From Candidatus Eiseniibacteriota bacterium (GTDB taxonomy: Bacteria > Joyebacterota > Joyebacteria > Joyebacterales > Joyebacteraceae): DNA of 64,000 bases. Below the pieces are notes generated by a model that was given only the letters and a program-made list of their open reading frames with translations, had not been told where the DNA came from and did no database searches. Positions 35,001 through 47,696 of the stretch are shown piece by piece (the first letter of the stretch is position 1; each line of letters opens with the position of its first letter). The DNA lies in contig JAUXGN010000013.1 of assembly GCA_030622115.1 (NCBI GenBank), positions 1 through 64,000 of the forward strand, in the 5' to 3' direction. The translations under genes were made by a program, and so were the position numbers.

Positions 35001-37870
35001 GATTGATTACCTCCAGCTGTCTCAGCGCAAGCGTGTAGTCCCTCGAGCACGGACAGAAGCTCCGATTCGCTTCGCACGACCATTGCATTCGTGGGAAGCT
35101 GATCCAGAAGCCGCGGACCGTAGGATTTGCTGTCAAGTCTGCTATCGAGAAACACGACTGCCCCGGTGTCGGCCGTCGAGCGGATCAGGCGTCCGAAACC
35201 CTGCCTGAGACCTATCGCCGTCCGCGGAACCATGTACTTGTCGAATGATCGTTCGCCATTCTGTTCGTATCGCTCGCAGTGCACCTGCACGACCGGATCG
35301 GATGGAACAGGGAAGGGAAGCTTGACGATGATCAGAAGCTCCAGTGAACGGCCGGGCACATCGACTCCCTCCCAGAAACTGCTCGTGGCAAGGAGAATGG
35401 AGTCTGTGTTCTGCGCGAACTCGTTCAGGAGCGCAGAAGGCGCCCCACCGTGACCCTGCGCCAGAATCAACTTGCCGGACCCGGCCAGCTTGTCCCGCGC
35501 TCCCTCAAAGACGGCGTTGAGCGCCGCCCTCGATGTGAAGAGAACGAGAGTGCCGCCCGTGGCCGGCCTGGCCAACTTGACAACGAGATCACTGACAACG
35601 CGATTGAAACCGGGCGACGATGGCGGCTTCAGATAGCCGGCCACCACGGCCAGCGCTTGCGCGTCGTAGTCGTACGGACTCCCGACGTCGAGTGTCAGCA
35701 CTTTCCAGTCGGGAAGTTGATCCAGCCCAAGCCTCTCGAACAGGAAATCGAACGACCCGTCTACCGTGAGAGTCGCCGATGTCATAATGAGCGATTCCAC
35801 CTTCGAATACAGGAAGTCGCCCATCTTCTCAGCGACGCTCACCGGCGCACATCGGAGTTCGCACTCCAGGTGGTCCCGGAACGACCGGACCTCAAGCCAG
35901 AACACGCTCTCCGGGTCCTCTGCCCCGGCAACGTAGCCGAGATCATCGGCCAACCCACCGACACGGGCAGCTTCGAACTCCAGGCTCTGGAAAACGGAAT
36001 CGGCCCGTTCCAGACCGGAATCGGCAACGAGATCTCCGAGCAGGGCGATCGAGTTTCCGACGCGAGCGAGCGCCGACGTCGCCAGGGCAAGTTCTTCGGA
36101 GACGACATCGGAGACCGAACTCCCGGACCGATATCTCAGCTTCCCATATTCGACCGCCCTCCCCGCGTTGAGTCTGACATGCTCGGTCGACAGGATCTTG
36201 AAGAAGACCTCCACGGACCGTCGCGCTTCTTCCACCTCGTCTCTCAAACGTTCGGCCGCCGTTCTCACAGCCTCGGGCATTCCACCATCGCCCTGTCCCG
36301 AGATCTCAGTGAGGATGTCGACCACGATCCCGGTGTCAACTCCATCGCTCCGATAGACCCCATCGAGCACGGTCCGCACCCTCCAGACGCTCACTCGTCG
36401 ACCAAGATGCTCGGTCGCGACACGCTCGAGATTGTGGGCCTCATCGCAGATAAGGTACGAGTAGTCTCCCAAGACTCTATTGTCAGTTTCCATATCGCTG
36501 AAGAGAAGTGAATGATTGATGATAACGATGTGCGCGGCCTGCGATGCCCGCCGCGCCTGCATGAGATAGCACTCCTCATTCATCGGGCACTTCTGTCCCA
36601 TGCACGGCCCACCATCGGCGGAGACCTTGCTCCAGAGATAGCCGTAGCGTCTGACGGGAACCGCCTCGCTGACGTCGCCCGAGCGCGTCTCGGCCTCCCA
36701 GAGAACGAGCGGCAGAAGAACCGAGCGTTCCTGCGGAGAAAGGCTGCGCTCGGAGAGCTGCACCCACCTCCGCCGACAGAGGTAGTTCCCCCGCCCCTTG
36801 AGAAGCGAGACGCTGAATCTAAGATCAAGCGCATCCTCAAGGAAGGGAACATCCTTGTTGAAGAGCTGCTCCTGGAGATTCTTCGTGTTCGTCGAGATGA
36901 TGACACGCTCGCCATTCATCACGGCGAAGTGCGCTGCCGGAACCAGATAGGCCAGCGATTTTCCGACACCCGTTCCCGCCTCGACGATCAGGTCGATACC
37001 GCTGTTGAAGGAGTCGCCGACGGCGTGCATCATCTCCAGTTGTTCGCGACGCTCCTCATATCCCGGGAGCCTGGATGCTATCGGTCCATTCTCATCGAAC
37101 ACCGCCTCAACGATGTCCAGATCTACAGAGAGCCGTTCCTCTCTCCCCTCCCTTGTGAACTCCATTCCACGAGCGATGTCGTAGCGCAGGAGTTCACTCT
37201 CCCGCTCCCCGTGGTCGGGGACTGCGAACGGATCGAGGCGCCCCTCGGATCGATCTTTGGCCGCATCTATCAGGAGCTTTGTCTGGGGGTCCGCGAAGGC
37301 CGCCATGCGGCTCAGAATAGCCGAACCCACCTGATCGAGAACACCCAGGAGAGAGACAAGAAGAAGAGCGGTAGCGCCCGCGTCATCGGGGGCGCGGTGC
37401 GCTCTTGCGAGTTCGATGTCGAAGAATGCCGCGATTGTGGTAAGGCGATGATTGCTGAGTCTCGGAACGAGGGCGCGCCCGATAGTGAGTGTGTCGAACA
37501 CTCCCGCGCCTCCAAAAAGGAACTCGGGTCTGTTGTCGGCCGCCTTCGCAAGGAAACCAAGGTCGAAGGGAGCGTTGTGGGCGACGAGGGGAGCGTCGCC
37601 CACGAACCTGATTAGATCGGGTAGCACCTCATCGATGGCTGGGGCGTCGGCCACATCAGCATCCTCGATTCCCGTGAGGTACACGATCTCTGCAGGGATG
37701 GGGATGCCGGGGTTGACAAGAGCCTCAAACCGTCCTTCGATCTTCCCGCCCGTAACGCGAACCGCACCGATCTCAATGATGCGGTCCTGATGCATATCGA
37801 GCCCGGTCGTCTCCAGATCTATTCCGACGAAGGTCCGGGGATATCCACTCGATCCACTTCCCATCCTCAC
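34997..37870 (-). CDS. dinG: DinG-type helicase with N-terminal 3'-5' exonuclease domain
   Basis: 957 residues. Residues ~12-180 are a DnaQ-like exonuclease ([12 protein letters not shown] with DxE, and [10 protein letters not shown]). An XPD/DinG-type superfamily 2 helicase follows with Walker [18 protein letters not shown] box ICDEAHNLE and C-terminal motif [20 protein letters not shown]. Four cysteines between motifs I and II ([21 protein letters not shown]) are placed as in Fe-S cluster DinG/XPD proteins; some Firmicute homologues with the exonuclease domain have lost them. GTG at 37870 overlaps the thiC stop by 4 nt; an ATG at 37864 is possible. Confidence 0.9.
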   Translation of the reverse strand: MRMGSGSSGYPRTFVGIDLETTGLDMHQDRIIEIGAVRVTGGKIEGRFEALVNPGIPIPAEIVYLTGIEDADVADAPAIDEVLPDLIRFVGDAPLVAHNAPFDLGFLAKAADNRPEFLFGGAGVFDTLTIGRALVPRLSNHRLTTIAAFFDIELARAHRAPDDAGATALLLVSLLGVLDQVGSAILSRMAAFADPQTKLLIDAAKDRSEGRLDPFAVPDHGERESELLRYDIARGMEFTREGREERLSVDLDIVEAVFDENGPIASRLPGYEERREQLEMMHAVGDSFNSGIDLIVEAGTGVGKSLAYLVPAAHFAVMNGERVIISTNTKNLQEQLFNKDVPFLEDALDLRFSVSLLKGRGNYLCRRRWVQLSERSLSPQERSVLLPLVLWEAETRSGDVSEAVPVRRYGYLWSKVSADGGPCMGQKCPMNEECYLMQARRASQAAHIVIINHSLLFSDMETDNRVLGDYSYLICDEAHNLERVATEHLGRRVSVWRVRTVLDGVYRSDGVDTGIVVDILTEISGQGDGGMPEAVRTAAERLRDEVEEARRSVEVFFKILSTEHVRLNAGRAVEYGKLRYRSGSSVSDVVSEELALATSALARVGNSIALLGDLVADSGLERADSVFQSLEFEAARVGGLADDLGYVAGAEDPESVFWLEVRSFRDHLECELRCAPVSVAEKMGDFLYSKVESLIMTSATLTVDGSFDFLFERLGLDQLPDWKVLTLDVGSPYDYDAQALAVVAGYLKPPSSPGFNRVVSDLVVKLARPATGGTLVLFTSRAALNAVFEGARDKLAGSGKLILAQGHGGAPSALLNEFAQNTDSILLATSSFWEGVDVPGRSLELLIIVKLPFPVPSDPVVQVHCERYEQNGERSFDKYMVPRTAIGLRQGFGRLIRSTADTGAVVFLDSRLDSKSYGPRLLDQLPTNAMVVRSESELLSVLEGLHACAETAGGNQS

Positions 37871-39156
37871 TCACCCTCCTTGTCCCGAACATCGGTCATC
37901 TTCTTCACGGCGCAGAACTCCCCGCACATTGAGCACAGCTTGTCATCCGAGGGAAGCGCCATGTCGCGCGAGGCCTTCGCCTTATCCTTGTCGAGGCAGA
38001 GATCCATCATAGTATCCCAGTCCAGCGCCTTGCGGGCAGCAGAGAACCTGTCGTCCCAATCGCGCGCGCCACGCACACCTTTGGCTATGTCGGCCGCATG
38101 AGCTGCAAGGCGAAACGTGTAGACGCCTTCCCGGACATCGTCCACATCCGGAAGCCTGAGATGCTCTGCCGGGGTCACGTAGCAGAGGAAATCAGCACCG
38201 GCCATGGCGATAACGGCGCCCCCTATCGCTGCCCCGATGTGATCGTAGCCGGGTGCGACGTCGGTGACCAGTGGTCCGAGGACATAGAATGGAGCCTCAT
38301 CGCAGAGCGATTTCTCGAGCTCCACGGATGATGCCACGAGATTGAGAGGCACGTGGCCCGGTCCCTCGACTATGGTCTGAACGCCTCTCTCTCGCGCTCG
38401 CTGTACGAGTTCGGAGATGACCGTGAGCTCGGCTATCTGCGCGGCGTCGTTGGCATCGGCAAGGGCGCCAGGTCTCAAACCGTCGCCGAGGCTGATCGTA
38501 GCATCATACTCTGCCGTGATCTCCAGAAGCTCGTCGTACCGTTCGTAGAGTGGGTTCTCCTTGCCGTTGTAGGACATCCACTCCATCAGAAACGATCCGC
38601 CGCGACTGACCACGTCCGCCAGTCTGCGCGACCGACGGCAGTGTTCGGCAACCTCCCTCGTGACACCGCAGTGAACGGTAACGAAGTCGACACCATCTCT
38701 CAGGTGATCCTTCACAGCGCCGAGTATCTCATCGCCGGTCATATTGACCATGCCCGCCCCGGAGCGCCGCGCACGAACGGCCGCCTGGTAGATCGGAACC
38801 GTCCCCACGGGCACCGGTGAGCGGTCTACTACCGCTCTGCGGATCGCGTCCAGGTCACCGCCCGTGGAGAGATCCATCACTGCGTCCGTGCCTGCCTCCA
38901 CGGCCGCGTCCACCTTCGCGAGTTCCCCGTCGATATCCGACGCGTCCGTCGACGTCCCCAGGTTAGCGTTCACCTTCGTTCTGAGCCCCTTCCCCACACC
39001 AACGGGACGATGGGAGTTCTTGTTGTTCTTGAGTATCGCCACCCTGCCGGCCGCGACGTTGGCCATGAGTTCCTCGAGAGGAACTCCTTCCTCGCGGGCA
39101 ACCGCTTCGAGCTCTCGTGTTTCTCGGCCCTTCCGGGCCTCATTCATCATCAGCAT
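37867..39156 (-). CDS. thiC: Phosphomethylpyrimidine synthase
   Basis: 429 residues, the short bacterial form. Radical-SAM enzyme converting aminoimidazole ribotide to HMP-phosphate for thiamine. KVNANLGTSTD, TVHCGVTREV, LGDGLRPGALADANDAAQ, EGPGHVPLN and the C-terminal cluster motif CSMCGEFC are intact. ATG at 39156 behind GGAGGGGCGG. Only 94 bp separate it from ligA, too little for a TPP riboswitch, and none is visible. Thiamine diphosphate is a cofactor of the KorAB complex encoded elsewhere in the window. Confidence 0.95.
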   Translation of the reverse strand: MLMMNEARKGRETRELEAVAREEGVPLEELMANVAAGRVAILKNNKNSHRPVGVGKGLRTKVNANLGTSTDASDIDGELAKVDAAVEAGTDAVMDLSTGGDLDAIRRAVVDRSPVPVGTVPIYQAAVRARRSGAGMVNMTGDEILGAVKDHLRDGVDFVTVHCGVTREVAEHCRRSRRLADVVSRGGSFLMEWMSYNGKENPLYERYDELLEITAEYDATISLGDGLRPGALADANDAAQIAELTVISELVQRARERGVQTIVEGPGHVPLNLVASSVELEKSLCDEAPFYVLGPLVTDVAPGYDHIGAAIGGAVIAMAGADFLCYVTPAEHLRLPDVDDVREGVYTFRLAAHAADIAKGVRGARDWDDRFSAARKALDWDTMMDLCLDKDKAKASRDMALPSDDKLCSMCGEFCAVKKMTDVRDKEGE

Positions 39157-39250
39157 GATCCGCCCCTCCCCCTCTGTATTGTCTTCTCAGCTGTCGGTTC
39201 ATCCGCTATCAGTTCATCGGGACGCGATGCCCCGACGAACCACGTCACGC

Positions 39251-41444
<2,194 letters not shown>

Positions 41445-41452
41445 AGTGGGGT

Positions 41453-43273
41453 CTAGAATTCGCGGATCAGACCTACGTGCAGTTTGCCGTCAAGGAGGCT
41501 ATCACCCTCACCCAGCCCATAGTCGATGGCAATTATACCCAAGCCCGTTTCGCCGCGCAACCCGATTCCGTATCCCAGCTTCGTACCCTTTGCGAAGTCA
41601 GGGCTCTGCCTGTAGAAGTAGCCGGCATCGACAAAGACTATCGCCCTCGACGTTCGTCCGAGCAGGAAACGGTACTCTACACTCCCGAGCGCCACCCGGG
41701 ACCCGCGGAACTGTTCTTCCTTGTAGCCGCGCAGGCTGTTTGCACCGCCGAGCGTGATCTGCTCGTGGAGCGGTATCTCATCCCGGCTGGAAGCCATCCC
41801 GGTAAGCTCGACGTGCAGGAAAATCACCTGAGCATCTCGGGTCGGGATCACAACATCGCAGTCGATCGCGAGGGCTCCTGTCCTGTAGCGCCCTTCAGTG
41901 TCCCTCACCTCCTGGTCGCGATACTCGAGCCTTCCACCGGCCCGAGCGCCCCGACTTGGATTCAGCGCATTGTCCAGCACGCTGTACTCGGCCTCGACGG
42001 CTGTTCTGTAGCCCTCGGTGGTCGACTCCTCCGCGCTTCCGGGAACGTAACGCTCGCTGCCAACCAACCAGGTGATGGTCGTGCGCGGGCCGAAATGCGC
42101 CGACACAAAGAGGTCTGCCTCCACCGTCGTGTAGAGCGTATCCCGTATCGCCTGTTCACCACGGACCCCGACATTGATGGGCGCGCCGAAGAGCCACGGT
42201 TCCTCGTATCTGAAGGTGATGCGCTCATGCCTGGACCGCAGTCGTTCCCACGACGCGGCGGCCTTTCTGCCTGTGCCGGCTATGTTCCCGAGACGCATGT
42301 CGATCAACCCGGTGAACTCTCCCCCGCCCTCCGAGTCGGGGGCGTACCCAAAAAGACCGGATATGCTGTTCACTGGACGCTCCGACACGACAATGCCCAC
42401 GGCCGCGTTTCCGGTCGCTGGATCGACCACGACGACCGGTTCAGCCACCTCCGAGAATATCCGGAGCCGCTCCAGCCGAGGACGGACGGCGTCCAGGATC
42501 CGCGCATCGTAGACAGCCCCCGGGATGATCCCTATCTCCCGGATAATCACCTCGTCACGCGTGAGATCGTTCCCGGAGAGAAACAGCTGTCCGAAACGAG
42601 TGGCCCGGCTCTCATCGATGGAGAGTTCCAGGGTGGGGCGCTGCACGGTGGAGGCCTCCATCCTGGAGGACTCTCCCTCCCGGGCAACCAGGATCCCGGG
42701 GGCAACGGTCGCAAAGGGATGGCCACGCGTGGCGTACCAGTCCAGGATGGAATGGATGTCGTCCTCAAGAGCCGTCAGGCTCAGCACATCTCCAGAACTG
42801 AGTTCCACCCGGCGTCTGAGAGCGGCCTCATCCGTTTCATCCACGCCAGTCAGGCGAACGGCGGCCAGCCTGGCATCAGGACCTTCATCTATCTCAACGC
42901 GGACCAAGAGGCCATCGGGACCATCCGTCCAGTTCATCTCCACCCGGCCAAAGGGACGCCCGCGCGTCACGAGCAACGCAAGGAGCGAGTCGGCTCCCGC
43001 GCGGGCGTGCGCGGCGCTGAACACTGCGCCGGATCTGAGGTCGAGCGCTCTTCCCGCCTCACGACGGCTCACGCTCTCGTGACCCCCGATCTCGACGCGC
43101 GCGATGAGGGTGTCGCCCGGAGCCTCGGCGCCGGGCGGCTGGGAGGCCGCTTCAACGTGGGTCCCATATCCCAGGAGCGCGCAGAAGAATACCGCGATGA
43201 TCACGCGCCCGTACCATGAGCGGCCTCTCTGGATCACCGTGCCGTAGCTCCCTGCTGTGCTAGAAGAATGCAT
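41453..43273 (-). CDS. BamA/TamA-like Omp85 outer-membrane assembly protein
   Basis: 606 residues. Signal segment near residue 25-42, POTRA-like domains over ~50-300 (e.g. TLIARVEIGGHESVSRREAG and FGQLFLSGNDLTRDEVIIRE), and a 16-strand-type barrel with the conserved lid-lock motif ANSLRGYKEEQFRG (~residue 510) and C-terminal aromatic LHVGLIREF. Only about three POTRA repeats are evident, so it may be a TamA-like or specialised paralogue rather than the main BamA. It overlaps the SprA-like gene by 14 nt and is the last gene of the envelope operon. Confidence 0.85.
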   Translation of the reverse strand: MHSSSTAGSYGTVIQRGRSWYGRVIIAVFFCALLGYGTHVEAASQPPGAEAPGDTLIARVEIGGHESVSRREAGRALDLRSGAVFSAAHARAGADSLLALLVTRGRPFGRVEMNWTDGPDGLLVRVEIDEGPDARLAAVRLTGVDETDEAALRRRVELSSGDVLSLTALEDDIHSILDWYATRGHPFATVAPGILVAREGESSRMEASTVQRPTLELSIDESRATRFGQLFLSGNDLTRDEVIIREIGIIPGAVYDARILDAVRPRLERLRIFSEVAEPVVVVDPATGNAAVGIVVSERPVNSISGLFGYAPDSEGGGEFTGLIDMRLGNIAGTGRKAAASWERLRSRHERITFRYEEPWLFGAPINVGVRGEQAIRDTLYTTVEADLFVSAHFGPRTTITWLVGSERYVPGSAEESTTEGYRTAVEAEYSVLDNALNPSRGARAGGRLEYRDQEVRDTEGRYRTGALAIDCDVVIPTRDAQVIFLHVELTGMASSRDEIPLHEQITLGGANSLRGYKEEQFRGSRVALGSVEYRFLLGRTSRAIVFVDAGYFYRQSPDFAKGTKLGYGIGLRGETGLGIIAIDYGLGEGDSLLDGKLHVGLIREF

Positions 43274-46200
43274 TGAGCCTCATATCGACCGTGTGCCTGT
43301 CATCGGCATCCGGACGCCTTTCTCCCGAGTAGGTCACACTCCCGGTCAGAAATCTGTTGAACCTGTAGTCGCCGGAGAGCCTCCATTCAGCCGAAGCTCC
43401 GGCTTGCCTTCCGTCCGCCATGTAGTTCGGCAGCGTTCCACCCGTGGCCTCCACTTGAGAGCGGGTAAGACTCGCACTCACGGCGCCCCGCCCTTCGAAA
43501 CGGTAGATCAAGGTCGGTGTGATCTGCCAAACCTCGACCTGGACGCCGGAGACCGCGTCACCCTCAAGCCCGTAGAGCACAGTCAGCTTGATCTCTCTAC
43601 CCCCCCCCAGTCTGTCCCTGACCTCGGCGAGGACGGAGTGCTCGTCCAGATCGTAGTCATCGAGGCTGCCACCAGCCTCTCTCTCCTTCACGGCAGTGTC
43701 ACCCTGAACGCGATACGAAATCCCTCCGGGTGGAGAGATCTTGAGTTCGAGAGTCCCGCTCCGCTCTCTGAGTTCCTCCGGGGAATTCGTGTAGACACGG
43801 TCCAGCCGGTCTCGCGTCTTGACAGCCATGCGCGCCGACAGGATCCCACCCGTTGTGTACCTCACGGTATGACGTCCCGTCATCTCTCCGGTAACCGTAT
43901 CCTCTCCTCTGAGCACGGATGGATTCAGAGAGTAGAGCCGCGCTTTGTCGCTGGTCGTTGTGGCTTCCCTGAGCTTCAGACTGGTCTCGAGCGACAGGCC
44001 CGACAGAAGGCGTTTCCACGCGCTCGGGTCCGGCATCCACCGGTCGTCCCGGGAGCTCCCTCCGAAGCGGAGCGACCACCTGGTACCGACAGACAATTCC
44101 GTCACGGGCAGGAAATCGCCGGTGGAGATGATGTGCGTCACCTCAACACCGTCCTCGTCGGTCACGAATCGCTCCTTCTCCTCCACCTCGGTGGCCGTGA
44201 CCGAGTACTTGAGTTCTCCCTTGAGGGCGTCGCTCATCGACCGATGCCCCAGCGTGATGGCCGCGAGATCGTACCTGGTTCCGGGCTCATCGAACCCCTT
44301 CGCAACATCGGTTCGTCTCCTCACGAGAGAGCCTTCGATCATGAGTGCCTCCCAACGCCTGAACTCGGCACTCATCTCCTCCGTTCTGGTCGAGGACGAC
44401 CTCGCCCATGCCTTTCCATCCGAGGTCCGTTCGGTGGCCCGGTAGCTCACCGCGATTCTGAATCCGCTGTCTCCGCTTCCGGAGCTCTCAATAGACGCTC
44501 CGTGCTCGTCGTAGCGCTCTCCGTCGTCGTTCTCAATGCGGGAGTCGTGCCTGTAGCTCAGGCCCGGCCGCACAGGTCCCAATGCGTAGCTTGCACCCGC
44601 GCGATAGAACTCCCGTTTTCTCTGAAGCGAGGAGTCGGCTCCAGCCCTGTACGTCAGATCAACGAAACGGGCGCCGGCCCACACGCTGCCGTGCTCAAGT
44701 GGACTTGCCGACATGGAGAACTCGGCTCGATTCGACTCGAGCACAGAAGCGCGTTCGAGGACACCCTGCGACAGCTCGATCGCGCCCCCTCCCGGCAAAG
44801 ACAGGGCCAATCTGCCTTCACCCAGAAGCTCATCTTCCGGCAGATCAAGGCCCTTGAGTTCCCATGCCTCCTCATAGCGCACATCTCTGAAGCGGCCTAC
44901 TCCCTCGAAGCTGCCTCCAACACGTCTGCCGACGAAGCCCACGGAGGCCTCGGTCCCGCCGAGGAAACCGACCTGAAGACCCGGTGTGGACGCGCGCAGC
45001 ACGACCGCGTTTCCCAGATTGTCATCGTCGTCCAGATCAGAGAAGGTGTTTCGATCGAAGCTCGAGACGGCAGCCTCGGCAGAGATGACCCCATCTCCTC
45101 CAAACTCCCACCGGCCGTCGAGCGCCGCGACAGCCTTGTCCTGCGGCATGGGGAGCGCCTTGCCCAAACGGAACTCGCCCGCTCCTTCACCCACGTAGAG
45201 GTAGAAGCCACCGAGGTAGTCGAGAGTGTACTCGCCGCCGCCAGTCCGTTCGAAACTCAGATCGTAGACTCCTGAATCAGCCCCCGCGTACTCGAAGTAG
45301 CCCTCCTGAGTCAGGATGTAGTCTCCGTTACCCATCCCGAGAGAATCGATGCCGTCATCGTGAGCCAGTTCGATATCGTCTCCAGCCGCTTCGAGGATGG
45401 CTCTGTGGCCTGCAGTAAGAGCGGTGGATAGGGCGCCTCCGCGGTCATCCGACTCGCGGATGAACCCGGCCCCTATGACGACATGCCCATCACCCGCAAC
45501 AAAGGTCGTTCTCCCTCCGTAGATATCTCTGTCGTAATCGCTCGTGGCGTACTCGTAGTCGGCGACCACCTCGCTGTCACCCGTGATGTGCTTGCGTTCG
45601 GTGAACTCGATCTCGCCCGAGGCGTAGTCTATCGTGTAGTCGTTGTCCTTCCCCCTCCTGAGCCTCTCCCCGTCGAGCCAGATGCGCTCGCTTCCCGCAA
45701 CCACCGTTATGCCGGTCGCGCCACTTCTGTCGGTGAGAGGATAGGGACCTTGCTTCCCTCCGATCCCGCGGAAGGTCATGCTTACGTACTCGCCTTCAGC
45801 GCGCGCGCCGGCCAACACGATCGCCGCTCTGCCCGCCTCTCCTCTGACCTTGACACCGGACAGATCCCGCCTCACACGCAGGAGGCTCCCCCCATCGATC
45901 TCGAGGATGTAGTCCCCCATTGTGGCCGCCATGTGGTCGCTCTCGATCTCGACCAACACCTTGTCGAGCGAACGAAGCTCCTCGGTGTCCCCTTCCGGAA
46001 CGAGTGGCGTGTTCTGATCCGAGAGGTAGGCGGTAACACTCACGTCGCGCGTGATCCTGCCTGAGATGTTCAATCGCAGCGACTGCTCCAATCTGAGGTC
46101 GCGATCGGATCCCACCGTTATGCCGAAGGTCTTGGCGCCGCCGACTTTGAGGGACGTCGATCTCTCCGGGGAGGCCGAGCCACCCTCCGCCACCACCATC

Positions 46201-46667
46201 GCGCCGGGCCCGCTGCTCGGGACACCGGCCCTGCCGGCCGCATCAACTCCTGCCGAATCAGGCATCCCTCCCATCTGCAGGAACACGTCCGGGAGTTGCG
46301 CCTCCGGATCGATGACTGACCGTCTGTAGACGGCGTGAGCGGGAACGGGGTAGTAGCGGTACCGGAGAATGATCCGAGCGTTCTCGGGAACGGCAACAGA
46401 AAACGCGAGCCGCCCGGTCGAATGATCGATGGAGTAGTCCAGGCCTCGCGCTGCCGCGCGCCCATCTATGAAGAGGGAATCACTGCCGGAGTAGACGAGC
46501 GCGTCCGGAAGAGTGATGCCGGAAGCGCCCTCGGCTCCCGAGAACTCAATCTCCCGTTCACCGCTTACGGCTGAGAGTCGGCCGGCAGGTGCATCCTGGA
46601 CGAACATCACGGAGAGAACGAGACACAGAACGATCACTGCCGGTGGTGGAAATGCGGTCCGATTCAT
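43260..46667 (-). CDS. Large SprA-like outer-membrane protein
   Basis: 1135 residues with a signal peptide (VIVLCLVLSVMFVQDAPAG). Residues ~60-360 have the pattern typical of SprA-like proteins: the repeated motif (G)xDYxIDxxxGxxxF (LDYSIDHSTGRLAFSV, NDYTIDYASGEIEFTE) and LRLNISGRITRDVSVTAYLS followed by DQNTPLVPEGDTEELR. The C-terminal ~600 residues are long alternating strands ending in VDMRLNAFF, consistent with a large barrel. Bacteroidota SprA, the type IX translocon, is about twice as long, so orthology is uncertain. It follows the NHL-repeat gene by 4 bp. Confidence 0.7.
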   Translation of the reverse strand: MNRTAFPPPAVIVLCLVLSVMFVQDAPAGRLSAVSGEREIEFSGAEGASGITLPDALVYSGSDSLFIDGRAAARGLDYSIDHSTGRLAFSVAVPENARIILRYRYYPVPAHAVYRRSVIDPEAQLPDVFLQMGGMPDSAGVDAAGRAGVPSSGPGAMVVAEGGSASPERSTSLKVGGAKTFGITVGSDRDLRLEQSLRLNISGRITRDVSVTAYLSDQNTPLVPEGDTEELRSLDKVLVEIESDHMAATMGDYILEIDGGSLLRVRRDLSGVKVRGEAGRAAIVLAGARAEGEYVSMTFRGIGGKQGPYPLTDRSGATGITVVAGSERIWLDGERLRRGKDNDYTIDYASGEIEFTERKHITGDSEVVADYEYATSDYDRDIYGGRTTFVAGDGHVVIGAGFIRESDDRGGALSTALTAGHRAILEAAGDDIELAHDDGIDSLGMGNGDYILTQEGYFEYAGADSGVYDLSFERTGGGEYTLDYLGGFYLYVGEGAGEFRLGKALPMPQDKAVAALDGRWEFGGDGVISAEAAVSSFDRNTFSDLDDDDNLGNAVVLRASTPGLQVGFLGGTEASVGFVGRRVGGSFEGVGRFRDVRYEEAWELKGLDLPEDELLGEGRLALSLPGGGAIELSQGVLERASVLESNRAEFSMSASPLEHGSVWAGARFVDLTYRAGADSSLQRKREFYRAGASYALGPVRPGLSYRHDSRIENDDGERYDEHGASIESSGSGDSGFRIAVSYRATERTSDGKAWARSSSTRTEEMSAEFRRWEALMIEGSLVRRRTDVAKGFDEPGTRYDLAAITLGHRSMSDALKGELKYSVTATEVEEKERFVTDEDGVEVTHIISTGDFLPVTELSVGTRWSLRFGGSSRDDRWMPDPSAWKRLLSGLSLETSLKLREATTTSDKARLYSLNPSVLRGEDTVTGEMTGRHTVRYTTGGILSARMAVKTRDRLDRVYTNSPEELRERSGTLELKISPPGGISYRVQGDTAVKEREAGGSLDDYDLDEHSVLAEVRDRLGGGREIKLTVLYGLEGDAVSGVQVEVWQITPTLIYRFEGRGAVSASLTRSQVEATGGTLPNYMADGRQAGASAEWRLSGDYRFNRFLTGSVTYSGERRPDADDRHTVDMRLNAFF

Positions 46668-46670
46668 GAA

Positions 46671-47624
46671 TCACTCACAGGCGTCGTAGACGAGCTCGAC
46701 CCGGATCACGCGACCCTCGGCTCGATCGAGCACGAGCAGGCGGCCGTTGTCATCAAATGCCAGACCGACCGGCTCAAGAGCCGGGGGTAGGGAGTCTCCG
46801 CCAAGCGCGACGGCCGTCACCATCCGACTCCTTGCACCGAACGCGACAATGCGGTGTCCCTCGGCGTCCGCAGTGATGAGATTGCCGTAGGCATCAAATG
46901 CGACAGCGCATGGTCGAAAGCGCTCTCCCGGCAGTGCGACCTCATAAAGCTCCGAGCCGAACTCGTCAAAGACGTGAACAACTCCGGCCCCGGGATCAGA
47001 CACGGCGATCTGCCTTGATGGTCCCATTACGACGCCGCACGGCGACACGAACACGCCGGCTCCATCTCCGAAGCCACCGAGAGGCTCCAAGGCTTCGGCG
47101 AACTGCGAATAGACGATGACAGCCTGCTCGTCCTCATCGACGATGAGAAGCTCACCTCCGCTCCCTATCGCAATGCCGATCGGGGCGCTCGTCTCATCCT
47201 CATCCACGATCCGGCCCAGGTAGTTGCCGCGCTCATCGAATCGTTCCACGCGCCTGTTCCCTTCATCGAGAACGTAGATGTAGAAGCCGGCGTAGACGGC
47301 CAGATCCGTTGGGGTATCGAACTGCCCCTCATCCCAACCGTACCCCCCGAACTCCATGACGACGTCGCCCGTTTCCGAGACGACGAGAACACGGTTGTTG
47401 CCCGAATCCGCGATCACCATGTTCCCACGGTGATCAATGGCCAGGGCTTGGGGGGAATCGAGACCCCACTCTCCGCTTCCCGGCGCCTCACCAACAGGCT
47501 CAAAGCCGATTACGAAGCGGGAATCGTCGACCGTCGCAAAGACGTCAACGTCGGAGGAGTAAACACTGCCGGCAGCAGCAAGGAGGCAGCCGAGCACGAA
47601 CAAGCATGTTCTGGGATAGTGCAT
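46671..47624 (-). CDS. Secreted NHL-repeat beta-propeller protein
   Basis: 317 residues with signal peptide (LFVLGCLLAAAGSVYS). Several NHL repeats follow: LDSPQALAIDHRGNMVIADS with GNNRVLVV, FDTPTDLAVYAGFYIYVLDE and FRPCAVAFDAYGNLITADAE, enough for a six-bladed propeller. Such propellers usually bind proteins, carbohydrates or peptides outside the cytoplasm. ATG at 47624 behind GGAGGGCTC. In many FCB genomes NHL proteins are associated with envelope or gliding-related gene clusters; the partner here is unknown. Confidence 0.8.
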   Translation of the reverse strand: MHYPRTCLFVLGCLLAAAGSVYSSDVDVFATVDDSRFVIGFEPVGEAPGSGEWGLDSPQALAIDHRGNMVIADSGNNRVLVVSETGDVVMEFGGYGWDEGQFDTPTDLAVYAGFYIYVLDEGNRRVERFDERGNYLGRIVDEDETSAPIGIAIGSGGELLIVDEDEQAVIVYSQFAEALEPLGGFGDGAGVFVSPCGVVMGPSRQIAVSDPGAGVVHVFDEFGSELYEVALPGERFRPCAVAFDAYGNLITADAEGHRIVAFGARSRMVTAVALGGDSLPPALEPVGLAFDDNGRLLVLDRAEGRVIRVELVYDACE

Positions 47625-47696
47625 GAGCCCTCCACTGGAAGTGAACCCGGGGATTCGTGGGGAGGGACAGAAGGGGAAGCGGGCCGCAAGAGAACG

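Noticed and set aside
39157-39250. TPP riboswitch upstream of thiC
   Set aside because: The gap to ligA is only 94 bp, and no conserved THI-box elements such as CTGAGA are visible on the minus strand.
43257-45275. Long open frame on the plus strand opposite the SprA-like gene
   Set aside because: It is a by-product of high GC and codon bias in the minus-strand gene; no ribosome-binding site, signal peptide or family motif.
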